From positions 62,001-126,000 of the forward strand of contig RYFE02000003.1 in NCBI GenBank assembly GCA_004138175.2: a stretch of DNA of 64,000 nucleotides, read 5' to 3'. The translations under genes were made by a program, and so were the position numbers. The DNA comes from Chloroflexales bacterium ZM16-3. Lineage in GTDB: Bacteria; Chloroflexota; Chloroflexia; Chloroflexales; Chloroflexaceae. How positions within the stretch are numbered: position 1 is the first letter of the stretch; every line of letters starts with the position of its first letter. The notes below the pieces were generated by a model. It worked only from the letters and a program-made list of their open reading frames with translations. It searched no databases and was not told the DNA's origin. This document shows, in pieces, positions 17,659-25,770 of the stretch.

Positions 17659-18498
17659 ATGAGTGAGTTAGGTGCGCGGCTTCGTCAGGCGCGAGAGAGC
17701 CAGGGGCTCTCGCTGGCCCAGGCGTCTGTCGACACCCGCATATTACAGCAGTCGCTCATCGCACTGGAGGAGGGGTCCTACCAGCTCCTCCCCGGCGATG
17801 TCGTTATTCGTGGATTCATTCGTAACTACGCCCAGTACCTCGGGCTGACCGCCGATGAGCTGATCGAGCTCTACCGGCGCGAGCGTGGGGCCACCGATAA
17901 GATTCGGGTTGTCCCGGCCACAAACCCGCCCGGCAGCCGCTCGTATGTCCTGCCAAGCTTTTTTGGAGTATTCTTTGTCACCGTGGCCCTGATCGGCATG
18001 GCCTATGTGGCCCTCAACGCGGTCGGGCGCATCGGCGATGGTGGTATAGCCAGCGTAGCCACATCTGAGCCGACTGCCACTGTGCCTCCGCCCTCGCCTC
18101 TGCCCTCGCCCACCGCCGGGCGCGCCCCTGCTATCGCTGCTGCTCCTACCTTGCCTGTGCTGGCCTCAGCTCCAGGTACGCCTACCAACGGCCCGGCGGG
18201 CGGAGTCTCGTTCACTGCGACGCAGACGGCCACCTCCGCCGCGCCGATCATCGTTGAGCTGCGCATCGCCTCTCTGCGCGGTGATGAGAACTCCTGGGTG
18301 CGCGTCCAGTCCGATGGCAATACGATCTACGAGGGCACGATGATCGCTGGTCAGCGCCAGACGTTCGAGGCCCAGCGGCGCATCCTCATCCGCGCCGGTA
18401 ATCCGCCCAATGTGATCGTCACCGTCAACGGCCTTGAGCAAGGGCCGATCGGCCAGGTGTCTGGCCAGCCGGTGAACTGGCCCTGGCCGCCGAACTGA
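17659..18498 (+). CDS. RodZ-like helix-turn-helix membrane protein
   Basis: 279 residues. An N-terminal Cro/HTH_25 domain (SELGARLRQARESQGLSL through FIRNYAQYLGL, about 1-75), one membrane helix (about 97-122), a Pro/Ala/Thr-rich linker and a C-terminal beta domain (about 190-279, ELRIASLRGDENSWVRVQSDG) of the DUF4115/RodZ type. RodZ links MreB to the wall machinery. Here it may have that role or be a related membrane regulator. The start at 17659 was chosen because the HTH domain begins there; upstream sequence in the same frame is not family-like. Confidence 0.8.
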   Translation: MSELGARLRQARESQGLSLAQASVDTRILQQSLIALEEGSYQLLPGDVVIRGFIRNYAQYLGLTADELIELYRRERGATDKIRVVPATNPPGSRSYVLPSFFGVFFVTVALIGMAYVALNAVGRIGDGGIASVATSEPTATVPPPSPLPSPTAGRAPAIAAAPTLPVLASAPGTPTNGPAGGVSFTATQTATSAAPIIVELRIASLRGDENSWVRVQSDGNTIYEGTMIAGQRQTFEAQRRILIRAGNPPNVIVTVNGLEQGPIGQVSGQPVNWPWPPN

Positions 18499-18542
18499 TA
18501 TGTTGTCCGACTATAGGCGATGGGTTGGGGTAAGATTTTTTT

Positions 18543-18563
18543 AGAGAGGGTATGACCCTCTCT
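18543..18563 (-). terminator. Hairpin with T-tract on the minus strand
   Basis: AGAGAGGGT and its complement form a stem. Read on the minus strand it is followed by a run of seven T residues, an intrinsic terminator shape. No minus-strand gene ends here, so it may block antisense transcription into the RodZ-like gene. Confidence 0.4.
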
Positions 18564-18594
18564 GACCCCCTCAACACACGTATACCTCACACCT

Positions 18595-19092
18595 ATGGCA
18601 AGTGAAAATAGCTTCGATATTGTCTCCGACTTCGATCATCAGGAGCTGGTCAACGCTGTCGACCAAACCCAGCGCGATGTCCAGACCCGCTACGACCTCA
18701 AGGACACCAAGACGAGCCTGACTCTTAGCAAGACCGAGCTGGTGATTGAGACCGACAACGAGATGTCGCTCACCAGCGTGCGCGACATCCTTGAGACGAA
18801 GGCGCTGCGTCGCAAGCTCTCGCTTAAGATCTTCAGCTATGGCACCGCACAGGACGTTAGTGGCGGTCGGGTGCGCCAGGAGATCACACTCCAGAAGGGC
18901 ATCAACAGCGACCTGGCCAAGAAGATCGCCAAGCAGATCCGCGACCAGTTCCCCAAGATCCAGCCGCGCATCCAAGGCGATACCCTGCGCGTCGTCAGCA
19001 AGAGCCGCGATGATCTTCAGGCAGTGATCGCCTTTATGCGCGAGCACGAGGGCGAGATCGAGGTGCCTCTCCAGTTTGAGAACTTTCGCTAA
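18595..19092 (+). CDS. yajQ: YajQ-family nucleotide-binding protein
   Basis: 165 residues, full length for the family. It begins MASENSFDIVSDFDHQELVN and contains QTRYDLKDTKTS and the C-terminal QFPKIQPRIQGDTLRV. YajQ/DUF520 proteins bind nucleotides or RNA, and some bind cyclic di-GMP as regulators. It lies upstream of rimO. Confidence 0.92.
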   Translation: MASENSFDIVSDFDHQELVNAVDQTQRDVQTRYDLKDTKTSLTLSKTELVIETDNEMSLTSVRDILETKALRRKLSLKIFSYGTAQDVSGGRVRQEITLQKGINSDLAKKIAKQIRDQFPKIQPRIQGDTLRVVSKSRDDLQAVIAFMREHEGEIEVPLQFENFR

Positions 19093-19149
19093 TTATCATA
19101 TAGGCAAGGTTTCAGAGTACTTCTCGCTTGTCGATGCGCTCGGCCTATG

Positions 19150-19176
19150 CCCTGTACCCTGTGCCCTGTACCCTTG
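19150..19176. repeat. Heptamer array, unit CCCTGTA
   Basis: CCCTGTA, CCCTGTG, CCCTGTA and a partial fourth unit in the short gap upstream of rimO, ending about ten bases before the start codon and taking the place where a ribosome-binding site would be expected. Confidence 0.85.
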
Positions 19177-19185
19177 TCATAGAAG

Positions 19186-20577
19186 ATGAAATATCATATT
19201 GTCACCCTTGGCTGTCCCAAGAATGCCGTCGATAGCGAAGGCATGGATGGCATTCTCGCTGGCGATGGCCACACCCAGGTCTCAGGCATCGATGACGCCG
19301 ATGTGATCATTGTCAATACCTGTAGCTTTATCGCCGCCGCCCGCGATGAGACCCTGAGCGTGCTCGGCGAGCTCGGCGCTCAGAAGCGCACCGGCCAGCG
19401 CCTGATCGCTGCCGGCTGCATGGCCCAGAGCCACGCCGCACTCGTCTCCGGCGTGGACGGCGTGGACGGCACCCTCAGCACCCAGCAGTGGATGCGGATC
19501 GGCGAACTGGTGGGGCAGGGCCAGCGAACGACCAACGACGAACGACCAAAGAATGGGCGCGACATCCCGGTGATCGGCCTTGAGCCAGTCTCATCCAACC
19601 CCCAACCCCCAACCCCCAACTCATACGCCGACTGGCGCACGGCCCAGATCCGGCGCACCCGCAGCGCGCCCTCAGCCTACCTAAAGATCTCCGATGGCTG
19701 CAACCTGCGCTGCGCCTTCTGCACTATCCCCAGCTTCAAGGGCGATATGGCCTCAAAGCCGGTCGGTGGCATCCTCGCCGAGGCCCAGGAGCTGGCCTCT
19801 CGCGGCGTGCGTGAGATCGTCCTCGTCGCCCAGCACCTCACCGACTATGGCCGCGACCTGAAGATTACGGATGGTCTGGCCACCTTGCTCAATGAGCTCT
19901 GCCAGGTGCTGCCCGAGAACGTCTGGCTGCGCCTGATGTACGCATACCCGCACGGGATCTCCGAGCGGCTCATCCAGGTGATGGCCGAGCGCAGGCAGGT
20001 GCTGCCCTACCTCGACATGCCGCTCCAGCACGCTCACCCCGACACGCTGCGCCGCATGCGCCGCCCGCCAGACACCGATCGCACGCGCGGGGTCATCCGC
20101 GACCTGCGCGCCGCCATGCCCGATATCGCGATGCGCTCGACCTTTATCGTCGGCTTCCCCGGCGAGACGAGCGCCGAGTTCAAGGAGTTGCTGGCCTTCC
20201 TCGACGAGGTGCGCCTTGATCGGGTCGGTGCCTTTCGCTACTCGCAGGAGCCAGGCACGCACGCCGCAACCCTGGCGGGCCAGGTGCGCCCCCAGGTGAT
20301 CGAGAAGCGCTGGCATGAGCTCATGCAGCTCCAGCAGGGGATCTCGCGCGAGCGCAGCCAGCGCTGGCTTGGGCGAACTATCGATGTGCTTGTGGAGGGC
20401 CGTGGGATCGCCGATGACGGACGCCCGCTTGCGCTGGGTCGGTCGTTTCGTGACGCGCCCGAGGTCGATGGCCAGGTTTTTGTATGGGGGGAGCCGCCTA
20501 TAGGGGAGATTGTGACGGTACACGTCACGCAGGCGACGGATTATGATCTGTGGGGGGAAGTGAATGTTGAACGCTGA
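19186..20577 (+). CDS. rimO: Ribosomal protein S12 methylthiotransferase
   Basis: 463 residues. The N-terminal UPF0004 domain starts YHIVTLGCPKNAVDSEGM. The radical-SAM cluster motif is CNLRCAFC. The phrase EIVLVAQHLTDYGRDL is the RimO form, and a C-terminal TRAM domain follows. It adds a methylthio group to Asp of S12 using two Fe-S clusters. Residues about 113-145, between the two domains, are encoded by heptamer arrays (RTTNDERPKNG from GAACGAC-type units, then SSNPQPPTPNS from AACCCCC). The last few codons also fall inside an ATTCAAC-type inverted array. Confidence 0.92.
   Translation: MKYHIVTLGCPKNAVDSEGMDGILAGDGHTQVSGIDDADVIIVNTCSFIAAARDETLSVLGELGAQKRTGQRLIAAGCMAQSHAALVSGVDGVDGTLSTQQWMRIGELVGQGQRTTNDERPKNGRDIPVIGLEPVSSNPQPPTPNSYADWRTAQIRRTRSAPSAYLKISDGCNLRCAFCTIPSFKGDMASKPVGGILAEAQELASRGVREIVLVAQHLTDYGRDLKITDGLATLLNELCQVLPENVWLRLMYAYPHGISERLIQVMAERRQVLPYLDMPLQHAHPDTLRRMRRPPDTDRTRGVIRDLRAAMPDIAMRSTFIVGFPGETSAEFKELLAFLDEVRLDRVGAFRYSQEPGTHAATLAGQVRPQVIEKRWHELMQLQQGISRERSQRWLGRTIDVLVEGRGIADDGRPLALGRSFRDAPEVDGQVFVWGEPPIGEIVTVHVTQATDYDLWGEVNVER
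19525..19617. repeat. Two heptamer arrays in frame inside rimO
   Basis: The first array (19525-19550) has GAACGAC/CAACGAC/GAACGAC/CAAAG units. The second (19597-19617) has three AACCCCC units. Both are read through in frame, between the UPF0004 and radical-SAM domains. Confidence 0.9.
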
Positions 20578-20625
20578 ATATGACATTCAGCATTCAACAT
20601 TCAACATTCAACATTCAACATTCGC
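20562..20625. repeat. Inverted heptamer array, unit ATTCAAC, at rimO 3' end
   Basis: An 18-bp left arm (20562-20579) complements 20585-20602. The right side then continues as ATTCAGC and four ATTCAAC units up to 20619. It encodes the last codons and stop of rimO and touches the stop of the convergent BlaI-type gene at 20626. Confidence 0.9.
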
Positions 20626-21045
20626 TCAGGCACCCGTGCGGCTCTGGATGGCTGTCTGAAGCCGCTTAAGCTCGGTGGGGTTATTGCGGGCCAGGTAGTC
20701 GATCATATACTCGATGGCCGTGTCGCTATAGTCGTCGAGCAGGCCGTCGAGCACCTGACGCACCACCATGGTTACGAAGTCCTCCTCCGAGATGGCCGGG
20801 GCGTACACGTAGGCGAGGCCCTCGCGGTGGCGGTTGAGCACCCCCTTCTCGGCCAGGCGGCTCATGGTCGTCATCACGGTGGTGTAGGCGATCTCGCGCT
20901 GGGCCGAGAGACGACGGTGAACCTTCTTGACGGTGCTGCGCTCTTCCTGCCAGAGGATCTGCATGATCTCAGTCTCAAGTGGGCCGAGCACCTTCACGAG
21001 GCCGTCCTTCGCCGGGCTGAAGCGGAAACGCATGTTGAGCGGCAT
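20626..21045 (-). CDS. BlaI/MecI-family transcriptional repressor
   Basis: 139 residues. A winged-helix domain (about 15-85: LGPLETEIMQILWQEE, AYTTVMTTMSRLAEKGVL) and a dimerising C-terminal helix region. The family represses genes until a BlaR-type sensor triggers cleavage. No M56 peptidase partner is adjacent. AAGGAG precedes the ATG. It is divergent from the prenyl synthase gene and might regulate it, but I do not see a clean BlaI operator. Confidence 0.85.
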   Translation of the reverse strand: MPLNMRFRFSPAKDGLVKVLGPLETEIMQILWQEERSTVKKVHRRLSAQREIAYTTVMTTMSRLAEKGVLNRHREGLAYVYAPAISEEDFVTMVVRQVLDGLLDDYSDTAIEYMIDYLARNNPTELKRLQTAIQSRTGA

Positions 21046-21316
21046 TACTGCACTCCTTTCAAGTTGGGGGCTGCGACTTGCAGGCTTTCTGCGCGGGGCA
21101 ACTGTGTGTGTTCGCTGCTTGCTGCCCTTGCTCCTACGGCCTTACATATGGCCCAGTGTACTAGTCGAGCCTCCATCCGACAATGGATTTTGATTACGGC
21201 CCGGTTACAAAAGGACGCGTACGGATTGGGCTCGTAGCCCATTGAGATGCGGAAAATACTATCGGTACTCGTACTATGACAAACGGTATTGTGTAAGCCG
21301 TTTAGATGACAGCACA

Positions 21317-22360
21317 ATGACACAATCTGACACCAAACCTGATACGCGTCAGCGTATCCAGGCCGCCATGCACGCGGCCTTCCCCCAAGCCGAGGATCGG
21401 GTCGCCCGCTTCTATGCGATGCAGGAGTACCACCTTGGATGGCGCGACCCGCAGCTCGCGCCGACCGAGTCTGACCCCGGCAAGCTCATCCGCCCGCAGC
21501 TGGTGCTGCTCGCCTGCCGCGCTGCTGGCGGCGACCCGGCCCAGGCGCTGCCGCTGGCCGCCGGTATCCAGCTGCTCCACGACTTCACGCTCATCCACGA
21601 CGATATCGAGGACGATAGTGACACGCGCCGCGGTCGGCCGACGCTCTGGCACCTTTGGGGCCTCGCACAAGGGATCAACGCTGGCGATGGGATGTTTGTG
21701 ATCGCGCACCTGGCGATTCACCGCCTCGTTGGTGTCGGGGTGCCCGCCGAGCGCGTGCTGCGCGTCCTCCGCCACTTCGACGAGGTGATCCTGCACGTCT
21801 GCGAGGGCCAGTTCCTCGATATCAGCTTTGAGGGCGATCTGTCGATCTCCCCCGAGGATTATCTGGCGATGATCGGCCGCAAGACGGCAGCCCTGATCGA
21901 TGGCTCGGCGGCTCTCGGCGCGATGGTCGCCGGTGCCGATGACACCACGGTCGCCGCCCTCGGCACCTTCGGCCGCAGCCTTGGCCTGGCCTTCCAGATC
22001 GAGGACGATATTCTCGGCATCTGGGGCGACCCTGAGCTCACCGGGAAGCCGCGCGCGGCCGACCTCTACCGGCGCAAGGTCAGCCTGCCCGTCGTCCACG
22101 CCCTGCGCCACGCCGCCGGTGCAGATGAGCTGGCGGCGATCTATGCGCAGCCCGCGCCCGACGACGCTGCGGTGAACCGCGCTTTGTCCATCCTCGACGC
22201 CGCTGGCTCGCGCCAGTACTGCGCTGCGATGGCCGCAGATCACCACCACGCTGCCCTCGCCGCTCTAGACGCGCTCGGCACCGGCGGCTCGCCCGAGGCG
22301 GCGGTCGCCCGCGCCCAGATCCGCGCCGTCGCCGAGAGCCTGCTTGGCCGGCAGTCGTAG
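21317..22360 (+). CDS. Polyprenyl (geranylgeranyl-type) diphosphate synthase
   Basis: 347 residues. Both Asp-rich motifs are present: the first as LIHDDIEDDSDTRRG and the second as FQIEDDILGIWGD, which bind the Mg-diphosphate of allylic and isopentenyl substrates. The short distance before the first motif and FTLIHDDIED suggest a C20-class product, usable for carotenoid or chlorophyll side chains. The start ATG 21317 gives a natural N-terminus; an upstream in-frame start at 21242 is less likely. Its end overlaps the glycosyltransferase frame by 17 bp. Confidence 0.88.
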   Translation: MTQSDTKPDTRQRIQAAMHAAFPQAEDRVARFYAMQEYHLGWRDPQLAPTESDPGKLIRPQLVLLACRAAGGDPAQALPLAAGIQLLHDFTLIHDDIEDDSDTRRGRPTLWHLWGLAQGINAGDGMFVIAHLAIHRLVGVGVPAERVLRVLRHFDEVILHVCEGQFLDISFEGDLSISPEDYLAMIGRKTAALIDGSAALGAMVAGADDTTVAALGTFGRSLGLAFQIEDDILGIWGDPELTGKPRAADLYRRKVSLPVVHALRHAAGADELAAIYAQPAPDDAAVNRALSILDAAGSRQYCAAMAADHHHAALAALDALGTGGSPEAAVARAQIRAVAESLLGRQS

Positions 22361-23609
22361 TGCCGTAAGGGCGCAGCAGCACCGCGCTGCTGCGCCCTTA
22401 CGCATCGCCTTCCTCACCGGCGAGTATCCGCCGCAGCCCGGCGGCGTCGGCGACTACACCCGCCAGCTGGGCCGCGCCCTCGCCGCCGAGGGCCATCAGG
22501 TGATGGCGCTCACGATAAGGGACGGCTGTTTCGTGATCTACGACCAGATCATGGATCGGCCCGACCTTGCGGAGCCGTCCTTTGTCACCCTCCAGAGGGC
22601 GCGCGATTCCCGCCCGCTCACATGGTCGCTGCGCTCCTGGCGCTATATCCGCGCTGCGATCCACGTATGGCACCCCGACTGGCTGCACATCCAGTACCAG
22701 ACCGGGGCCTACGCCATGCGGGCCAGCATCAACCTGCTCCCCCGCTATCTGCGCCTCTTCCCTGATCGCCCGCGAATTGCTGTAACCTTCCACGACCTGC
22801 TGGTGCCCTACCTCTTCCCCAAGGCCGGCCCCCTGCGCACGTGGGTCAACCGTCGCCTCGCCGCCGACTCCGATGTGGTGGTCTCCACGAACGCCGCTGA
22901 TGCGGCGCGGCTGGCAGCGATGAAGCTGCGTGGCCCGACCCTGGCGACGATCCCGATTGGCTCGAATATCGCCGTGGCCCCGCCCCGCAAGTATCGCCGT
23001 GCGGCCTGGCGCGAGCGCCTCGGCGTTCGCCCCAATGAGCTTCTGGTTGCCTACTTCGGCCTGCTCTCGCGCAGCAAGGGCGCCGACCTGCTCCTGGATG
23101 CGCTGTCCACCCTCGATAGCACCACGCCCTGGCGGCTGCTGATCATCGGCGGGGCCGCCACCGCGCCCCAGGATGTCGCCTTCGCCGTAGAACTAGACTC
23201 TCAGATCGCCCGCCTCGGCCTGGCATCAAAGGTCATCCGCACCGGGCACGTCGACTCTACCACGGTCTCGGCCCACCTGCTGTCCGCCGACTGTATGGCT
23301 CTGCCCTTCCGCGACGGGGCATCCCTTCGGCGCGGCAGCCTGCTCGCCGCCCTCGCCCACGGCTGCCCGCTGCTCACCACCGCCCCCGCCGACCAGGAGA
23401 CCGCCGCCGTGCTTGGTGATGGGCTCGCAGCCCTGCTCGTACCTCCTGGCGATAGCGCCGCGCTGGCCGCTGCCCTCGTCCGCCTCGCCGCCTCCCCCGA
23501 CCTGTGCGCCGCTCTTGCTGACGCCGGGCGTGTGGCCGCCGCCCCTTTTGGCTGGCCACAGATAGCCCGTCAGCATGCCCAGATCTACTCCTCGTTTGCC
23601 GCAGGGTAA
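22344..23609 (+). CDS. Glycosyltransferase, GT4-like
   Basis: Up to 421 residues. The N-terminal Rossmann domain begins IAFLTGEYPPQPGGVGDYTRQ, the family signature for GT4 retaining enzymes. The C-terminal half has YFGLLSRSKGADLLLDAL and the nucleotide-binding loop LLAALAHGCPLLTT. The donor and acceptor are not evident. The only in-frame start before the conserved domain is TTG 22344, overlapping the prenyl synthase by 17 bp. The first 20 or so residues are encoded by a repeat palindrome, so the original start may have been replaced. Confidence 0.8.
   Translation: MAGSRSAVRAQQHRAAAPLRIAFLTGEYPPQPGGVGDYTRQLGRALAAEGHQVMALTIRDGCFVIYDQIMDRPDLAEPSFVTLQRARDSRPLTWSLRSWRYIRAAIHVWHPDWLHIQYQTGAYAMRASINLLPRYLRLFPDRPRIAVTFHDLLVPYLFPKAGPLRTWVNRRLAADSDVVVSTNAADAARLAAMKLRGPTLATIPIGSNIAVAPPRKYRRAAWRERLGVRPNELLVAYFGLLSRSKGADLLLDALSTLDSTTPWRLLIIGGAATAPQDVAFAVELDSQIARLGLASKVIRTGHVDSTTVSAHLLSADCMALPFRDGASLRRGSLLAALAHGCPLLTTAPADQETAAVLGDGLAALLVPPGDSAALAAALVRLAASPDLCAALADAGRVAAAPFGWPQIARQHAQIYSSFAAG
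22365..22401. repeat. GTAAGGGCGCAGCAG palindrome at glycosyltransferase start
   Basis: A 37-bp inverted repeat with arms GTAAGGGCGCAGCAGC and complement. It encodes the first residues of the glycosyltransferase. Related arms occur at 42302-42340 and 54913-54987. Confidence 0.85.
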
Positions 23610-23721
23610 GGCGCAGGCTATACTGTGCCCGTATTGTTCCCGTTAGCTCCACAAGTGCAAACTCAGAGCCGCAAGCCGTTCATCTCACTGAAAGACTCTG
23701 TGCGCACCGGGAAGATCTAGC

Positions 23722-25728
23722 GTGCAACTGCCGAGTACAAACATACGGCGTATCTTCTCTTATGCCCTGGTGGCTGGCCTGGCCCTGGGTCTGCTGATCG
23801 TTGGCTTCGTGCGAGTCGCCGATCTGAGCGTTGGTATCTCGTTCGAGGGGGCCGTGATGATGGCCCTGCTCATCGGCGCGCTCATCGGCCTCTGCTTTAT
23901 GCTGGCGATCAAGCTGTCGCTCCGCCAGGCGGTCGCCTCGTTGCATCAGTATGCCATCGACCTTTCCGAGACCTCACTCCCTCCGCCGGTGTCGCATCTC
24001 ATGGGCGATGAGGTGATCTATATGCGCGACACGCTGGCCCAGGCTATTGCGAGTGTGCCGCGCTCTGGCAGCTATCCCGAGATCGCCCAGCGCCTGGCGC
24101 TGGCCTCCGATACCTCTGCTGCGCTCGCCGTCGCGGCCAGCCATATCGCAGACCATATCCAGATCCAGGGAGCCCTGCTGCTGCAGCTCGATGGCGAGCG
24201 CGACCTGCTCTACCCGGCGGCTACCTGGGGCCAGGCTAGCCTCCCCGATGATGTCACCCTTGATATGCACAAGACGGCGATCGGCCGTGCGCTCCAGGAG
24301 CGGCGCACGGCCTTCTATAGCGGCGCGCAGGTGCGTGACCTGCTGCCGCTCCAGGTTGGCCCCGAGTCGATGACGCTGTTCTGCTTCCCGCTCATGGTGC
24401 GCGGACAGCCCTTCGGCATGCTCTGCCTGACGAGCCTCGGCGCCGATATGCGTCTCAGCGATGATCAGCGGGCATATGCTCGCTCGCTTGCCGATATGCT
24501 CACCCTGGCGATCCAGAGCAATATGCACCGCGCGCTGTTCGACCGCGAGAATGATCGGCTGTCGGCCTTTGAGCAGCTGGGCACGATGCTCGATAACAGC
24601 GAGCGCTTCGAGGTGGCCCTTGAGCAGGTGCTCCGCGTCGCTGCGCGGGTGACTGACTCGATGCACGGAACCCTGCTGCTACTTGAGCCAGACGAGAGTC
24701 GTGTGCGCTATCGGATCACGCTGAAAGAGGGCGATGTCTTGCCGCTCAGCGTGACCGCTGGCGCTATCCTCAAGCATGGGCTGGCCGGTTGGGCACTGCG
24801 CGAGCGGCATGCCGATATTATCGACGACACCGAGCGTGATACGCGCTGGCTACCGGTGCCCGGCCTCGGCGAGATGCGCTCGGTGCTGGTGGTGCCGCTG
24901 CTCTACGGCGAGCGTGCCCTCGGTGTGCTGACACTCGCCGACCCCATTCCCCGCCACTATAGCCTGCGTAGCCTGGCCCTCGCCTCCGCCCTTGCCGCCT
25001 ACGCCGTGAATATCCTTGCGCGCATGCAGTACCATGCTATGGTCGAGAGCGGCAGCGTGGCCATGGCCCGTAGGCTCTTCGAGGGCTGGATCAGCACTGG
25101 CGATCTTGGTCGCCTGCTGGCTGACGGGGCGGCTATTGAGCGCGCCCTGGCATCGCAGACCCGCTTCGCCGTCGTGGTCTTCGTCGGCCTGAGCGGGCTT
25201 GATCGGCTTGGCGAAAGCCTGTCTGCTGATCAGGTGCTGTCCCAGGTGATCACGCCCTACCTTGATGAGCTGAGCGCGATCATCTATGATCACCATGGCT
25301 ATGTGGAGCACTACGACGACGGCAACTTCATGGCGGTCTTCGGCTTTCCGAGTATCTACGGTGATAGCCGCATGGTTGCGATCAAGGCCGCTCTGGAGAT
25401 CCAGACGGTCGCCCGCCGCCTGCGTGGTCGCTGGCGATCCCAAATCGGCTGTGACCTGATGATGAGCGCTGGCCTTGCGCCTGGCAATCTTACGTCGGGG
25501 CTGGTGGGCACGGATCGCCATCAGAGCTACATGCTGATAGGTGACGCCATCCGTGAGGCGCGCCGACTTCAGCAACTTGCCCGCGCCGATGAGGTGCTGG
25601 TCTCGGATACCCTGGTCGATAGCCTTGGCTCCGAGAGTATCTTTCAATTTGAGTCGCTTGCGCCCTTTCACTTGGGGAGTGGCGACGGGATGCGGACGGT
25701 GTATCGGCTCGCCGCAGGGCGCGCGTGA
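23722..25728 (+). CDS. Membrane GAF-GAF protein with class III cyclase-like domain
   Basis: 668 residues from GTG 23722. Two membrane helices at the N-terminus (about 14-33 and 44-66), a GAF domain (about 125-275), a second GAF (about 285-440), and a class III adenylate/guanylate cyclase-like domain (about 475-620, VVVFVGLSGLDRL, HGYVEHYDDGNFMAVFG). In active cyclases the first region carries a metal Asp (FADI) and the second a GDG motif. Here the first Asp aligns with Gly and the second is shifted, so catalysis is doubtful. It is followed 42 bp later by a GAF sensor kinase, which suggests a shared pathway. Confidence 0.8.
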   Translation: MQLPSTNIRRIFSYALVAGLALGLLIVGFVRVADLSVGISFEGAVMMALLIGALIGLCFMLAIKLSLRQAVASLHQYAIDLSETSLPPPVSHLMGDEVIYMRDTLAQAIASVPRSGSYPEIAQRLALASDTSAALAVAASHIADHIQIQGALLLQLDGERDLLYPAATWGQASLPDDVTLDMHKTAIGRALQERRTAFYSGAQVRDLLPLQVGPESMTLFCFPLMVRGQPFGMLCLTSLGADMRLSDDQRAYARSLADMLTLAIQSNMHRALFDRENDRLSAFEQLGTMLDNSERFEVALEQVLRVAARVTDSMHGTLLLLEPDESRVRYRITLKEGDVLPLSVTAGAILKHGLAGWALRERHADIIDDTERDTRWLPVPGLGEMRSVLVVPLLYGERALGVLTLADPIPRHYSLRSLALASALAAYAVNILARMQYHAMVESGSVAMARRLFEGWISTGDLGRLLADGAAIERALASQTRFAVVVFVGLSGLDRLGESLSADQVLSQVITPYLDELSAIIYDHHGYVEHYDDGNFMAVFGFPSIYGDSRMVAIKAALEIQTVARRLRGRWRSQIGCDLMMSAGLAPGNLTSGLVGTDRHQSYMLIGDAIREARRLQQLARADEVLVSDTLVDSLGSESIFQFESLAPFHLGSGDGMRTVYRLAAGRA

Positions 25729-25770
25729 GTTGAGCTTCCCGGCAGCTGTACGTTTGCGGAAGGCGGTAGG

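Noticed and set aside
21120-21160. BlaI operator between the repressor and the prenyl synthase
   Set aside because: TTACATATG and GTGTA half-sites are present but spacing and symmetry do not fit a TACA/TGTA operator.
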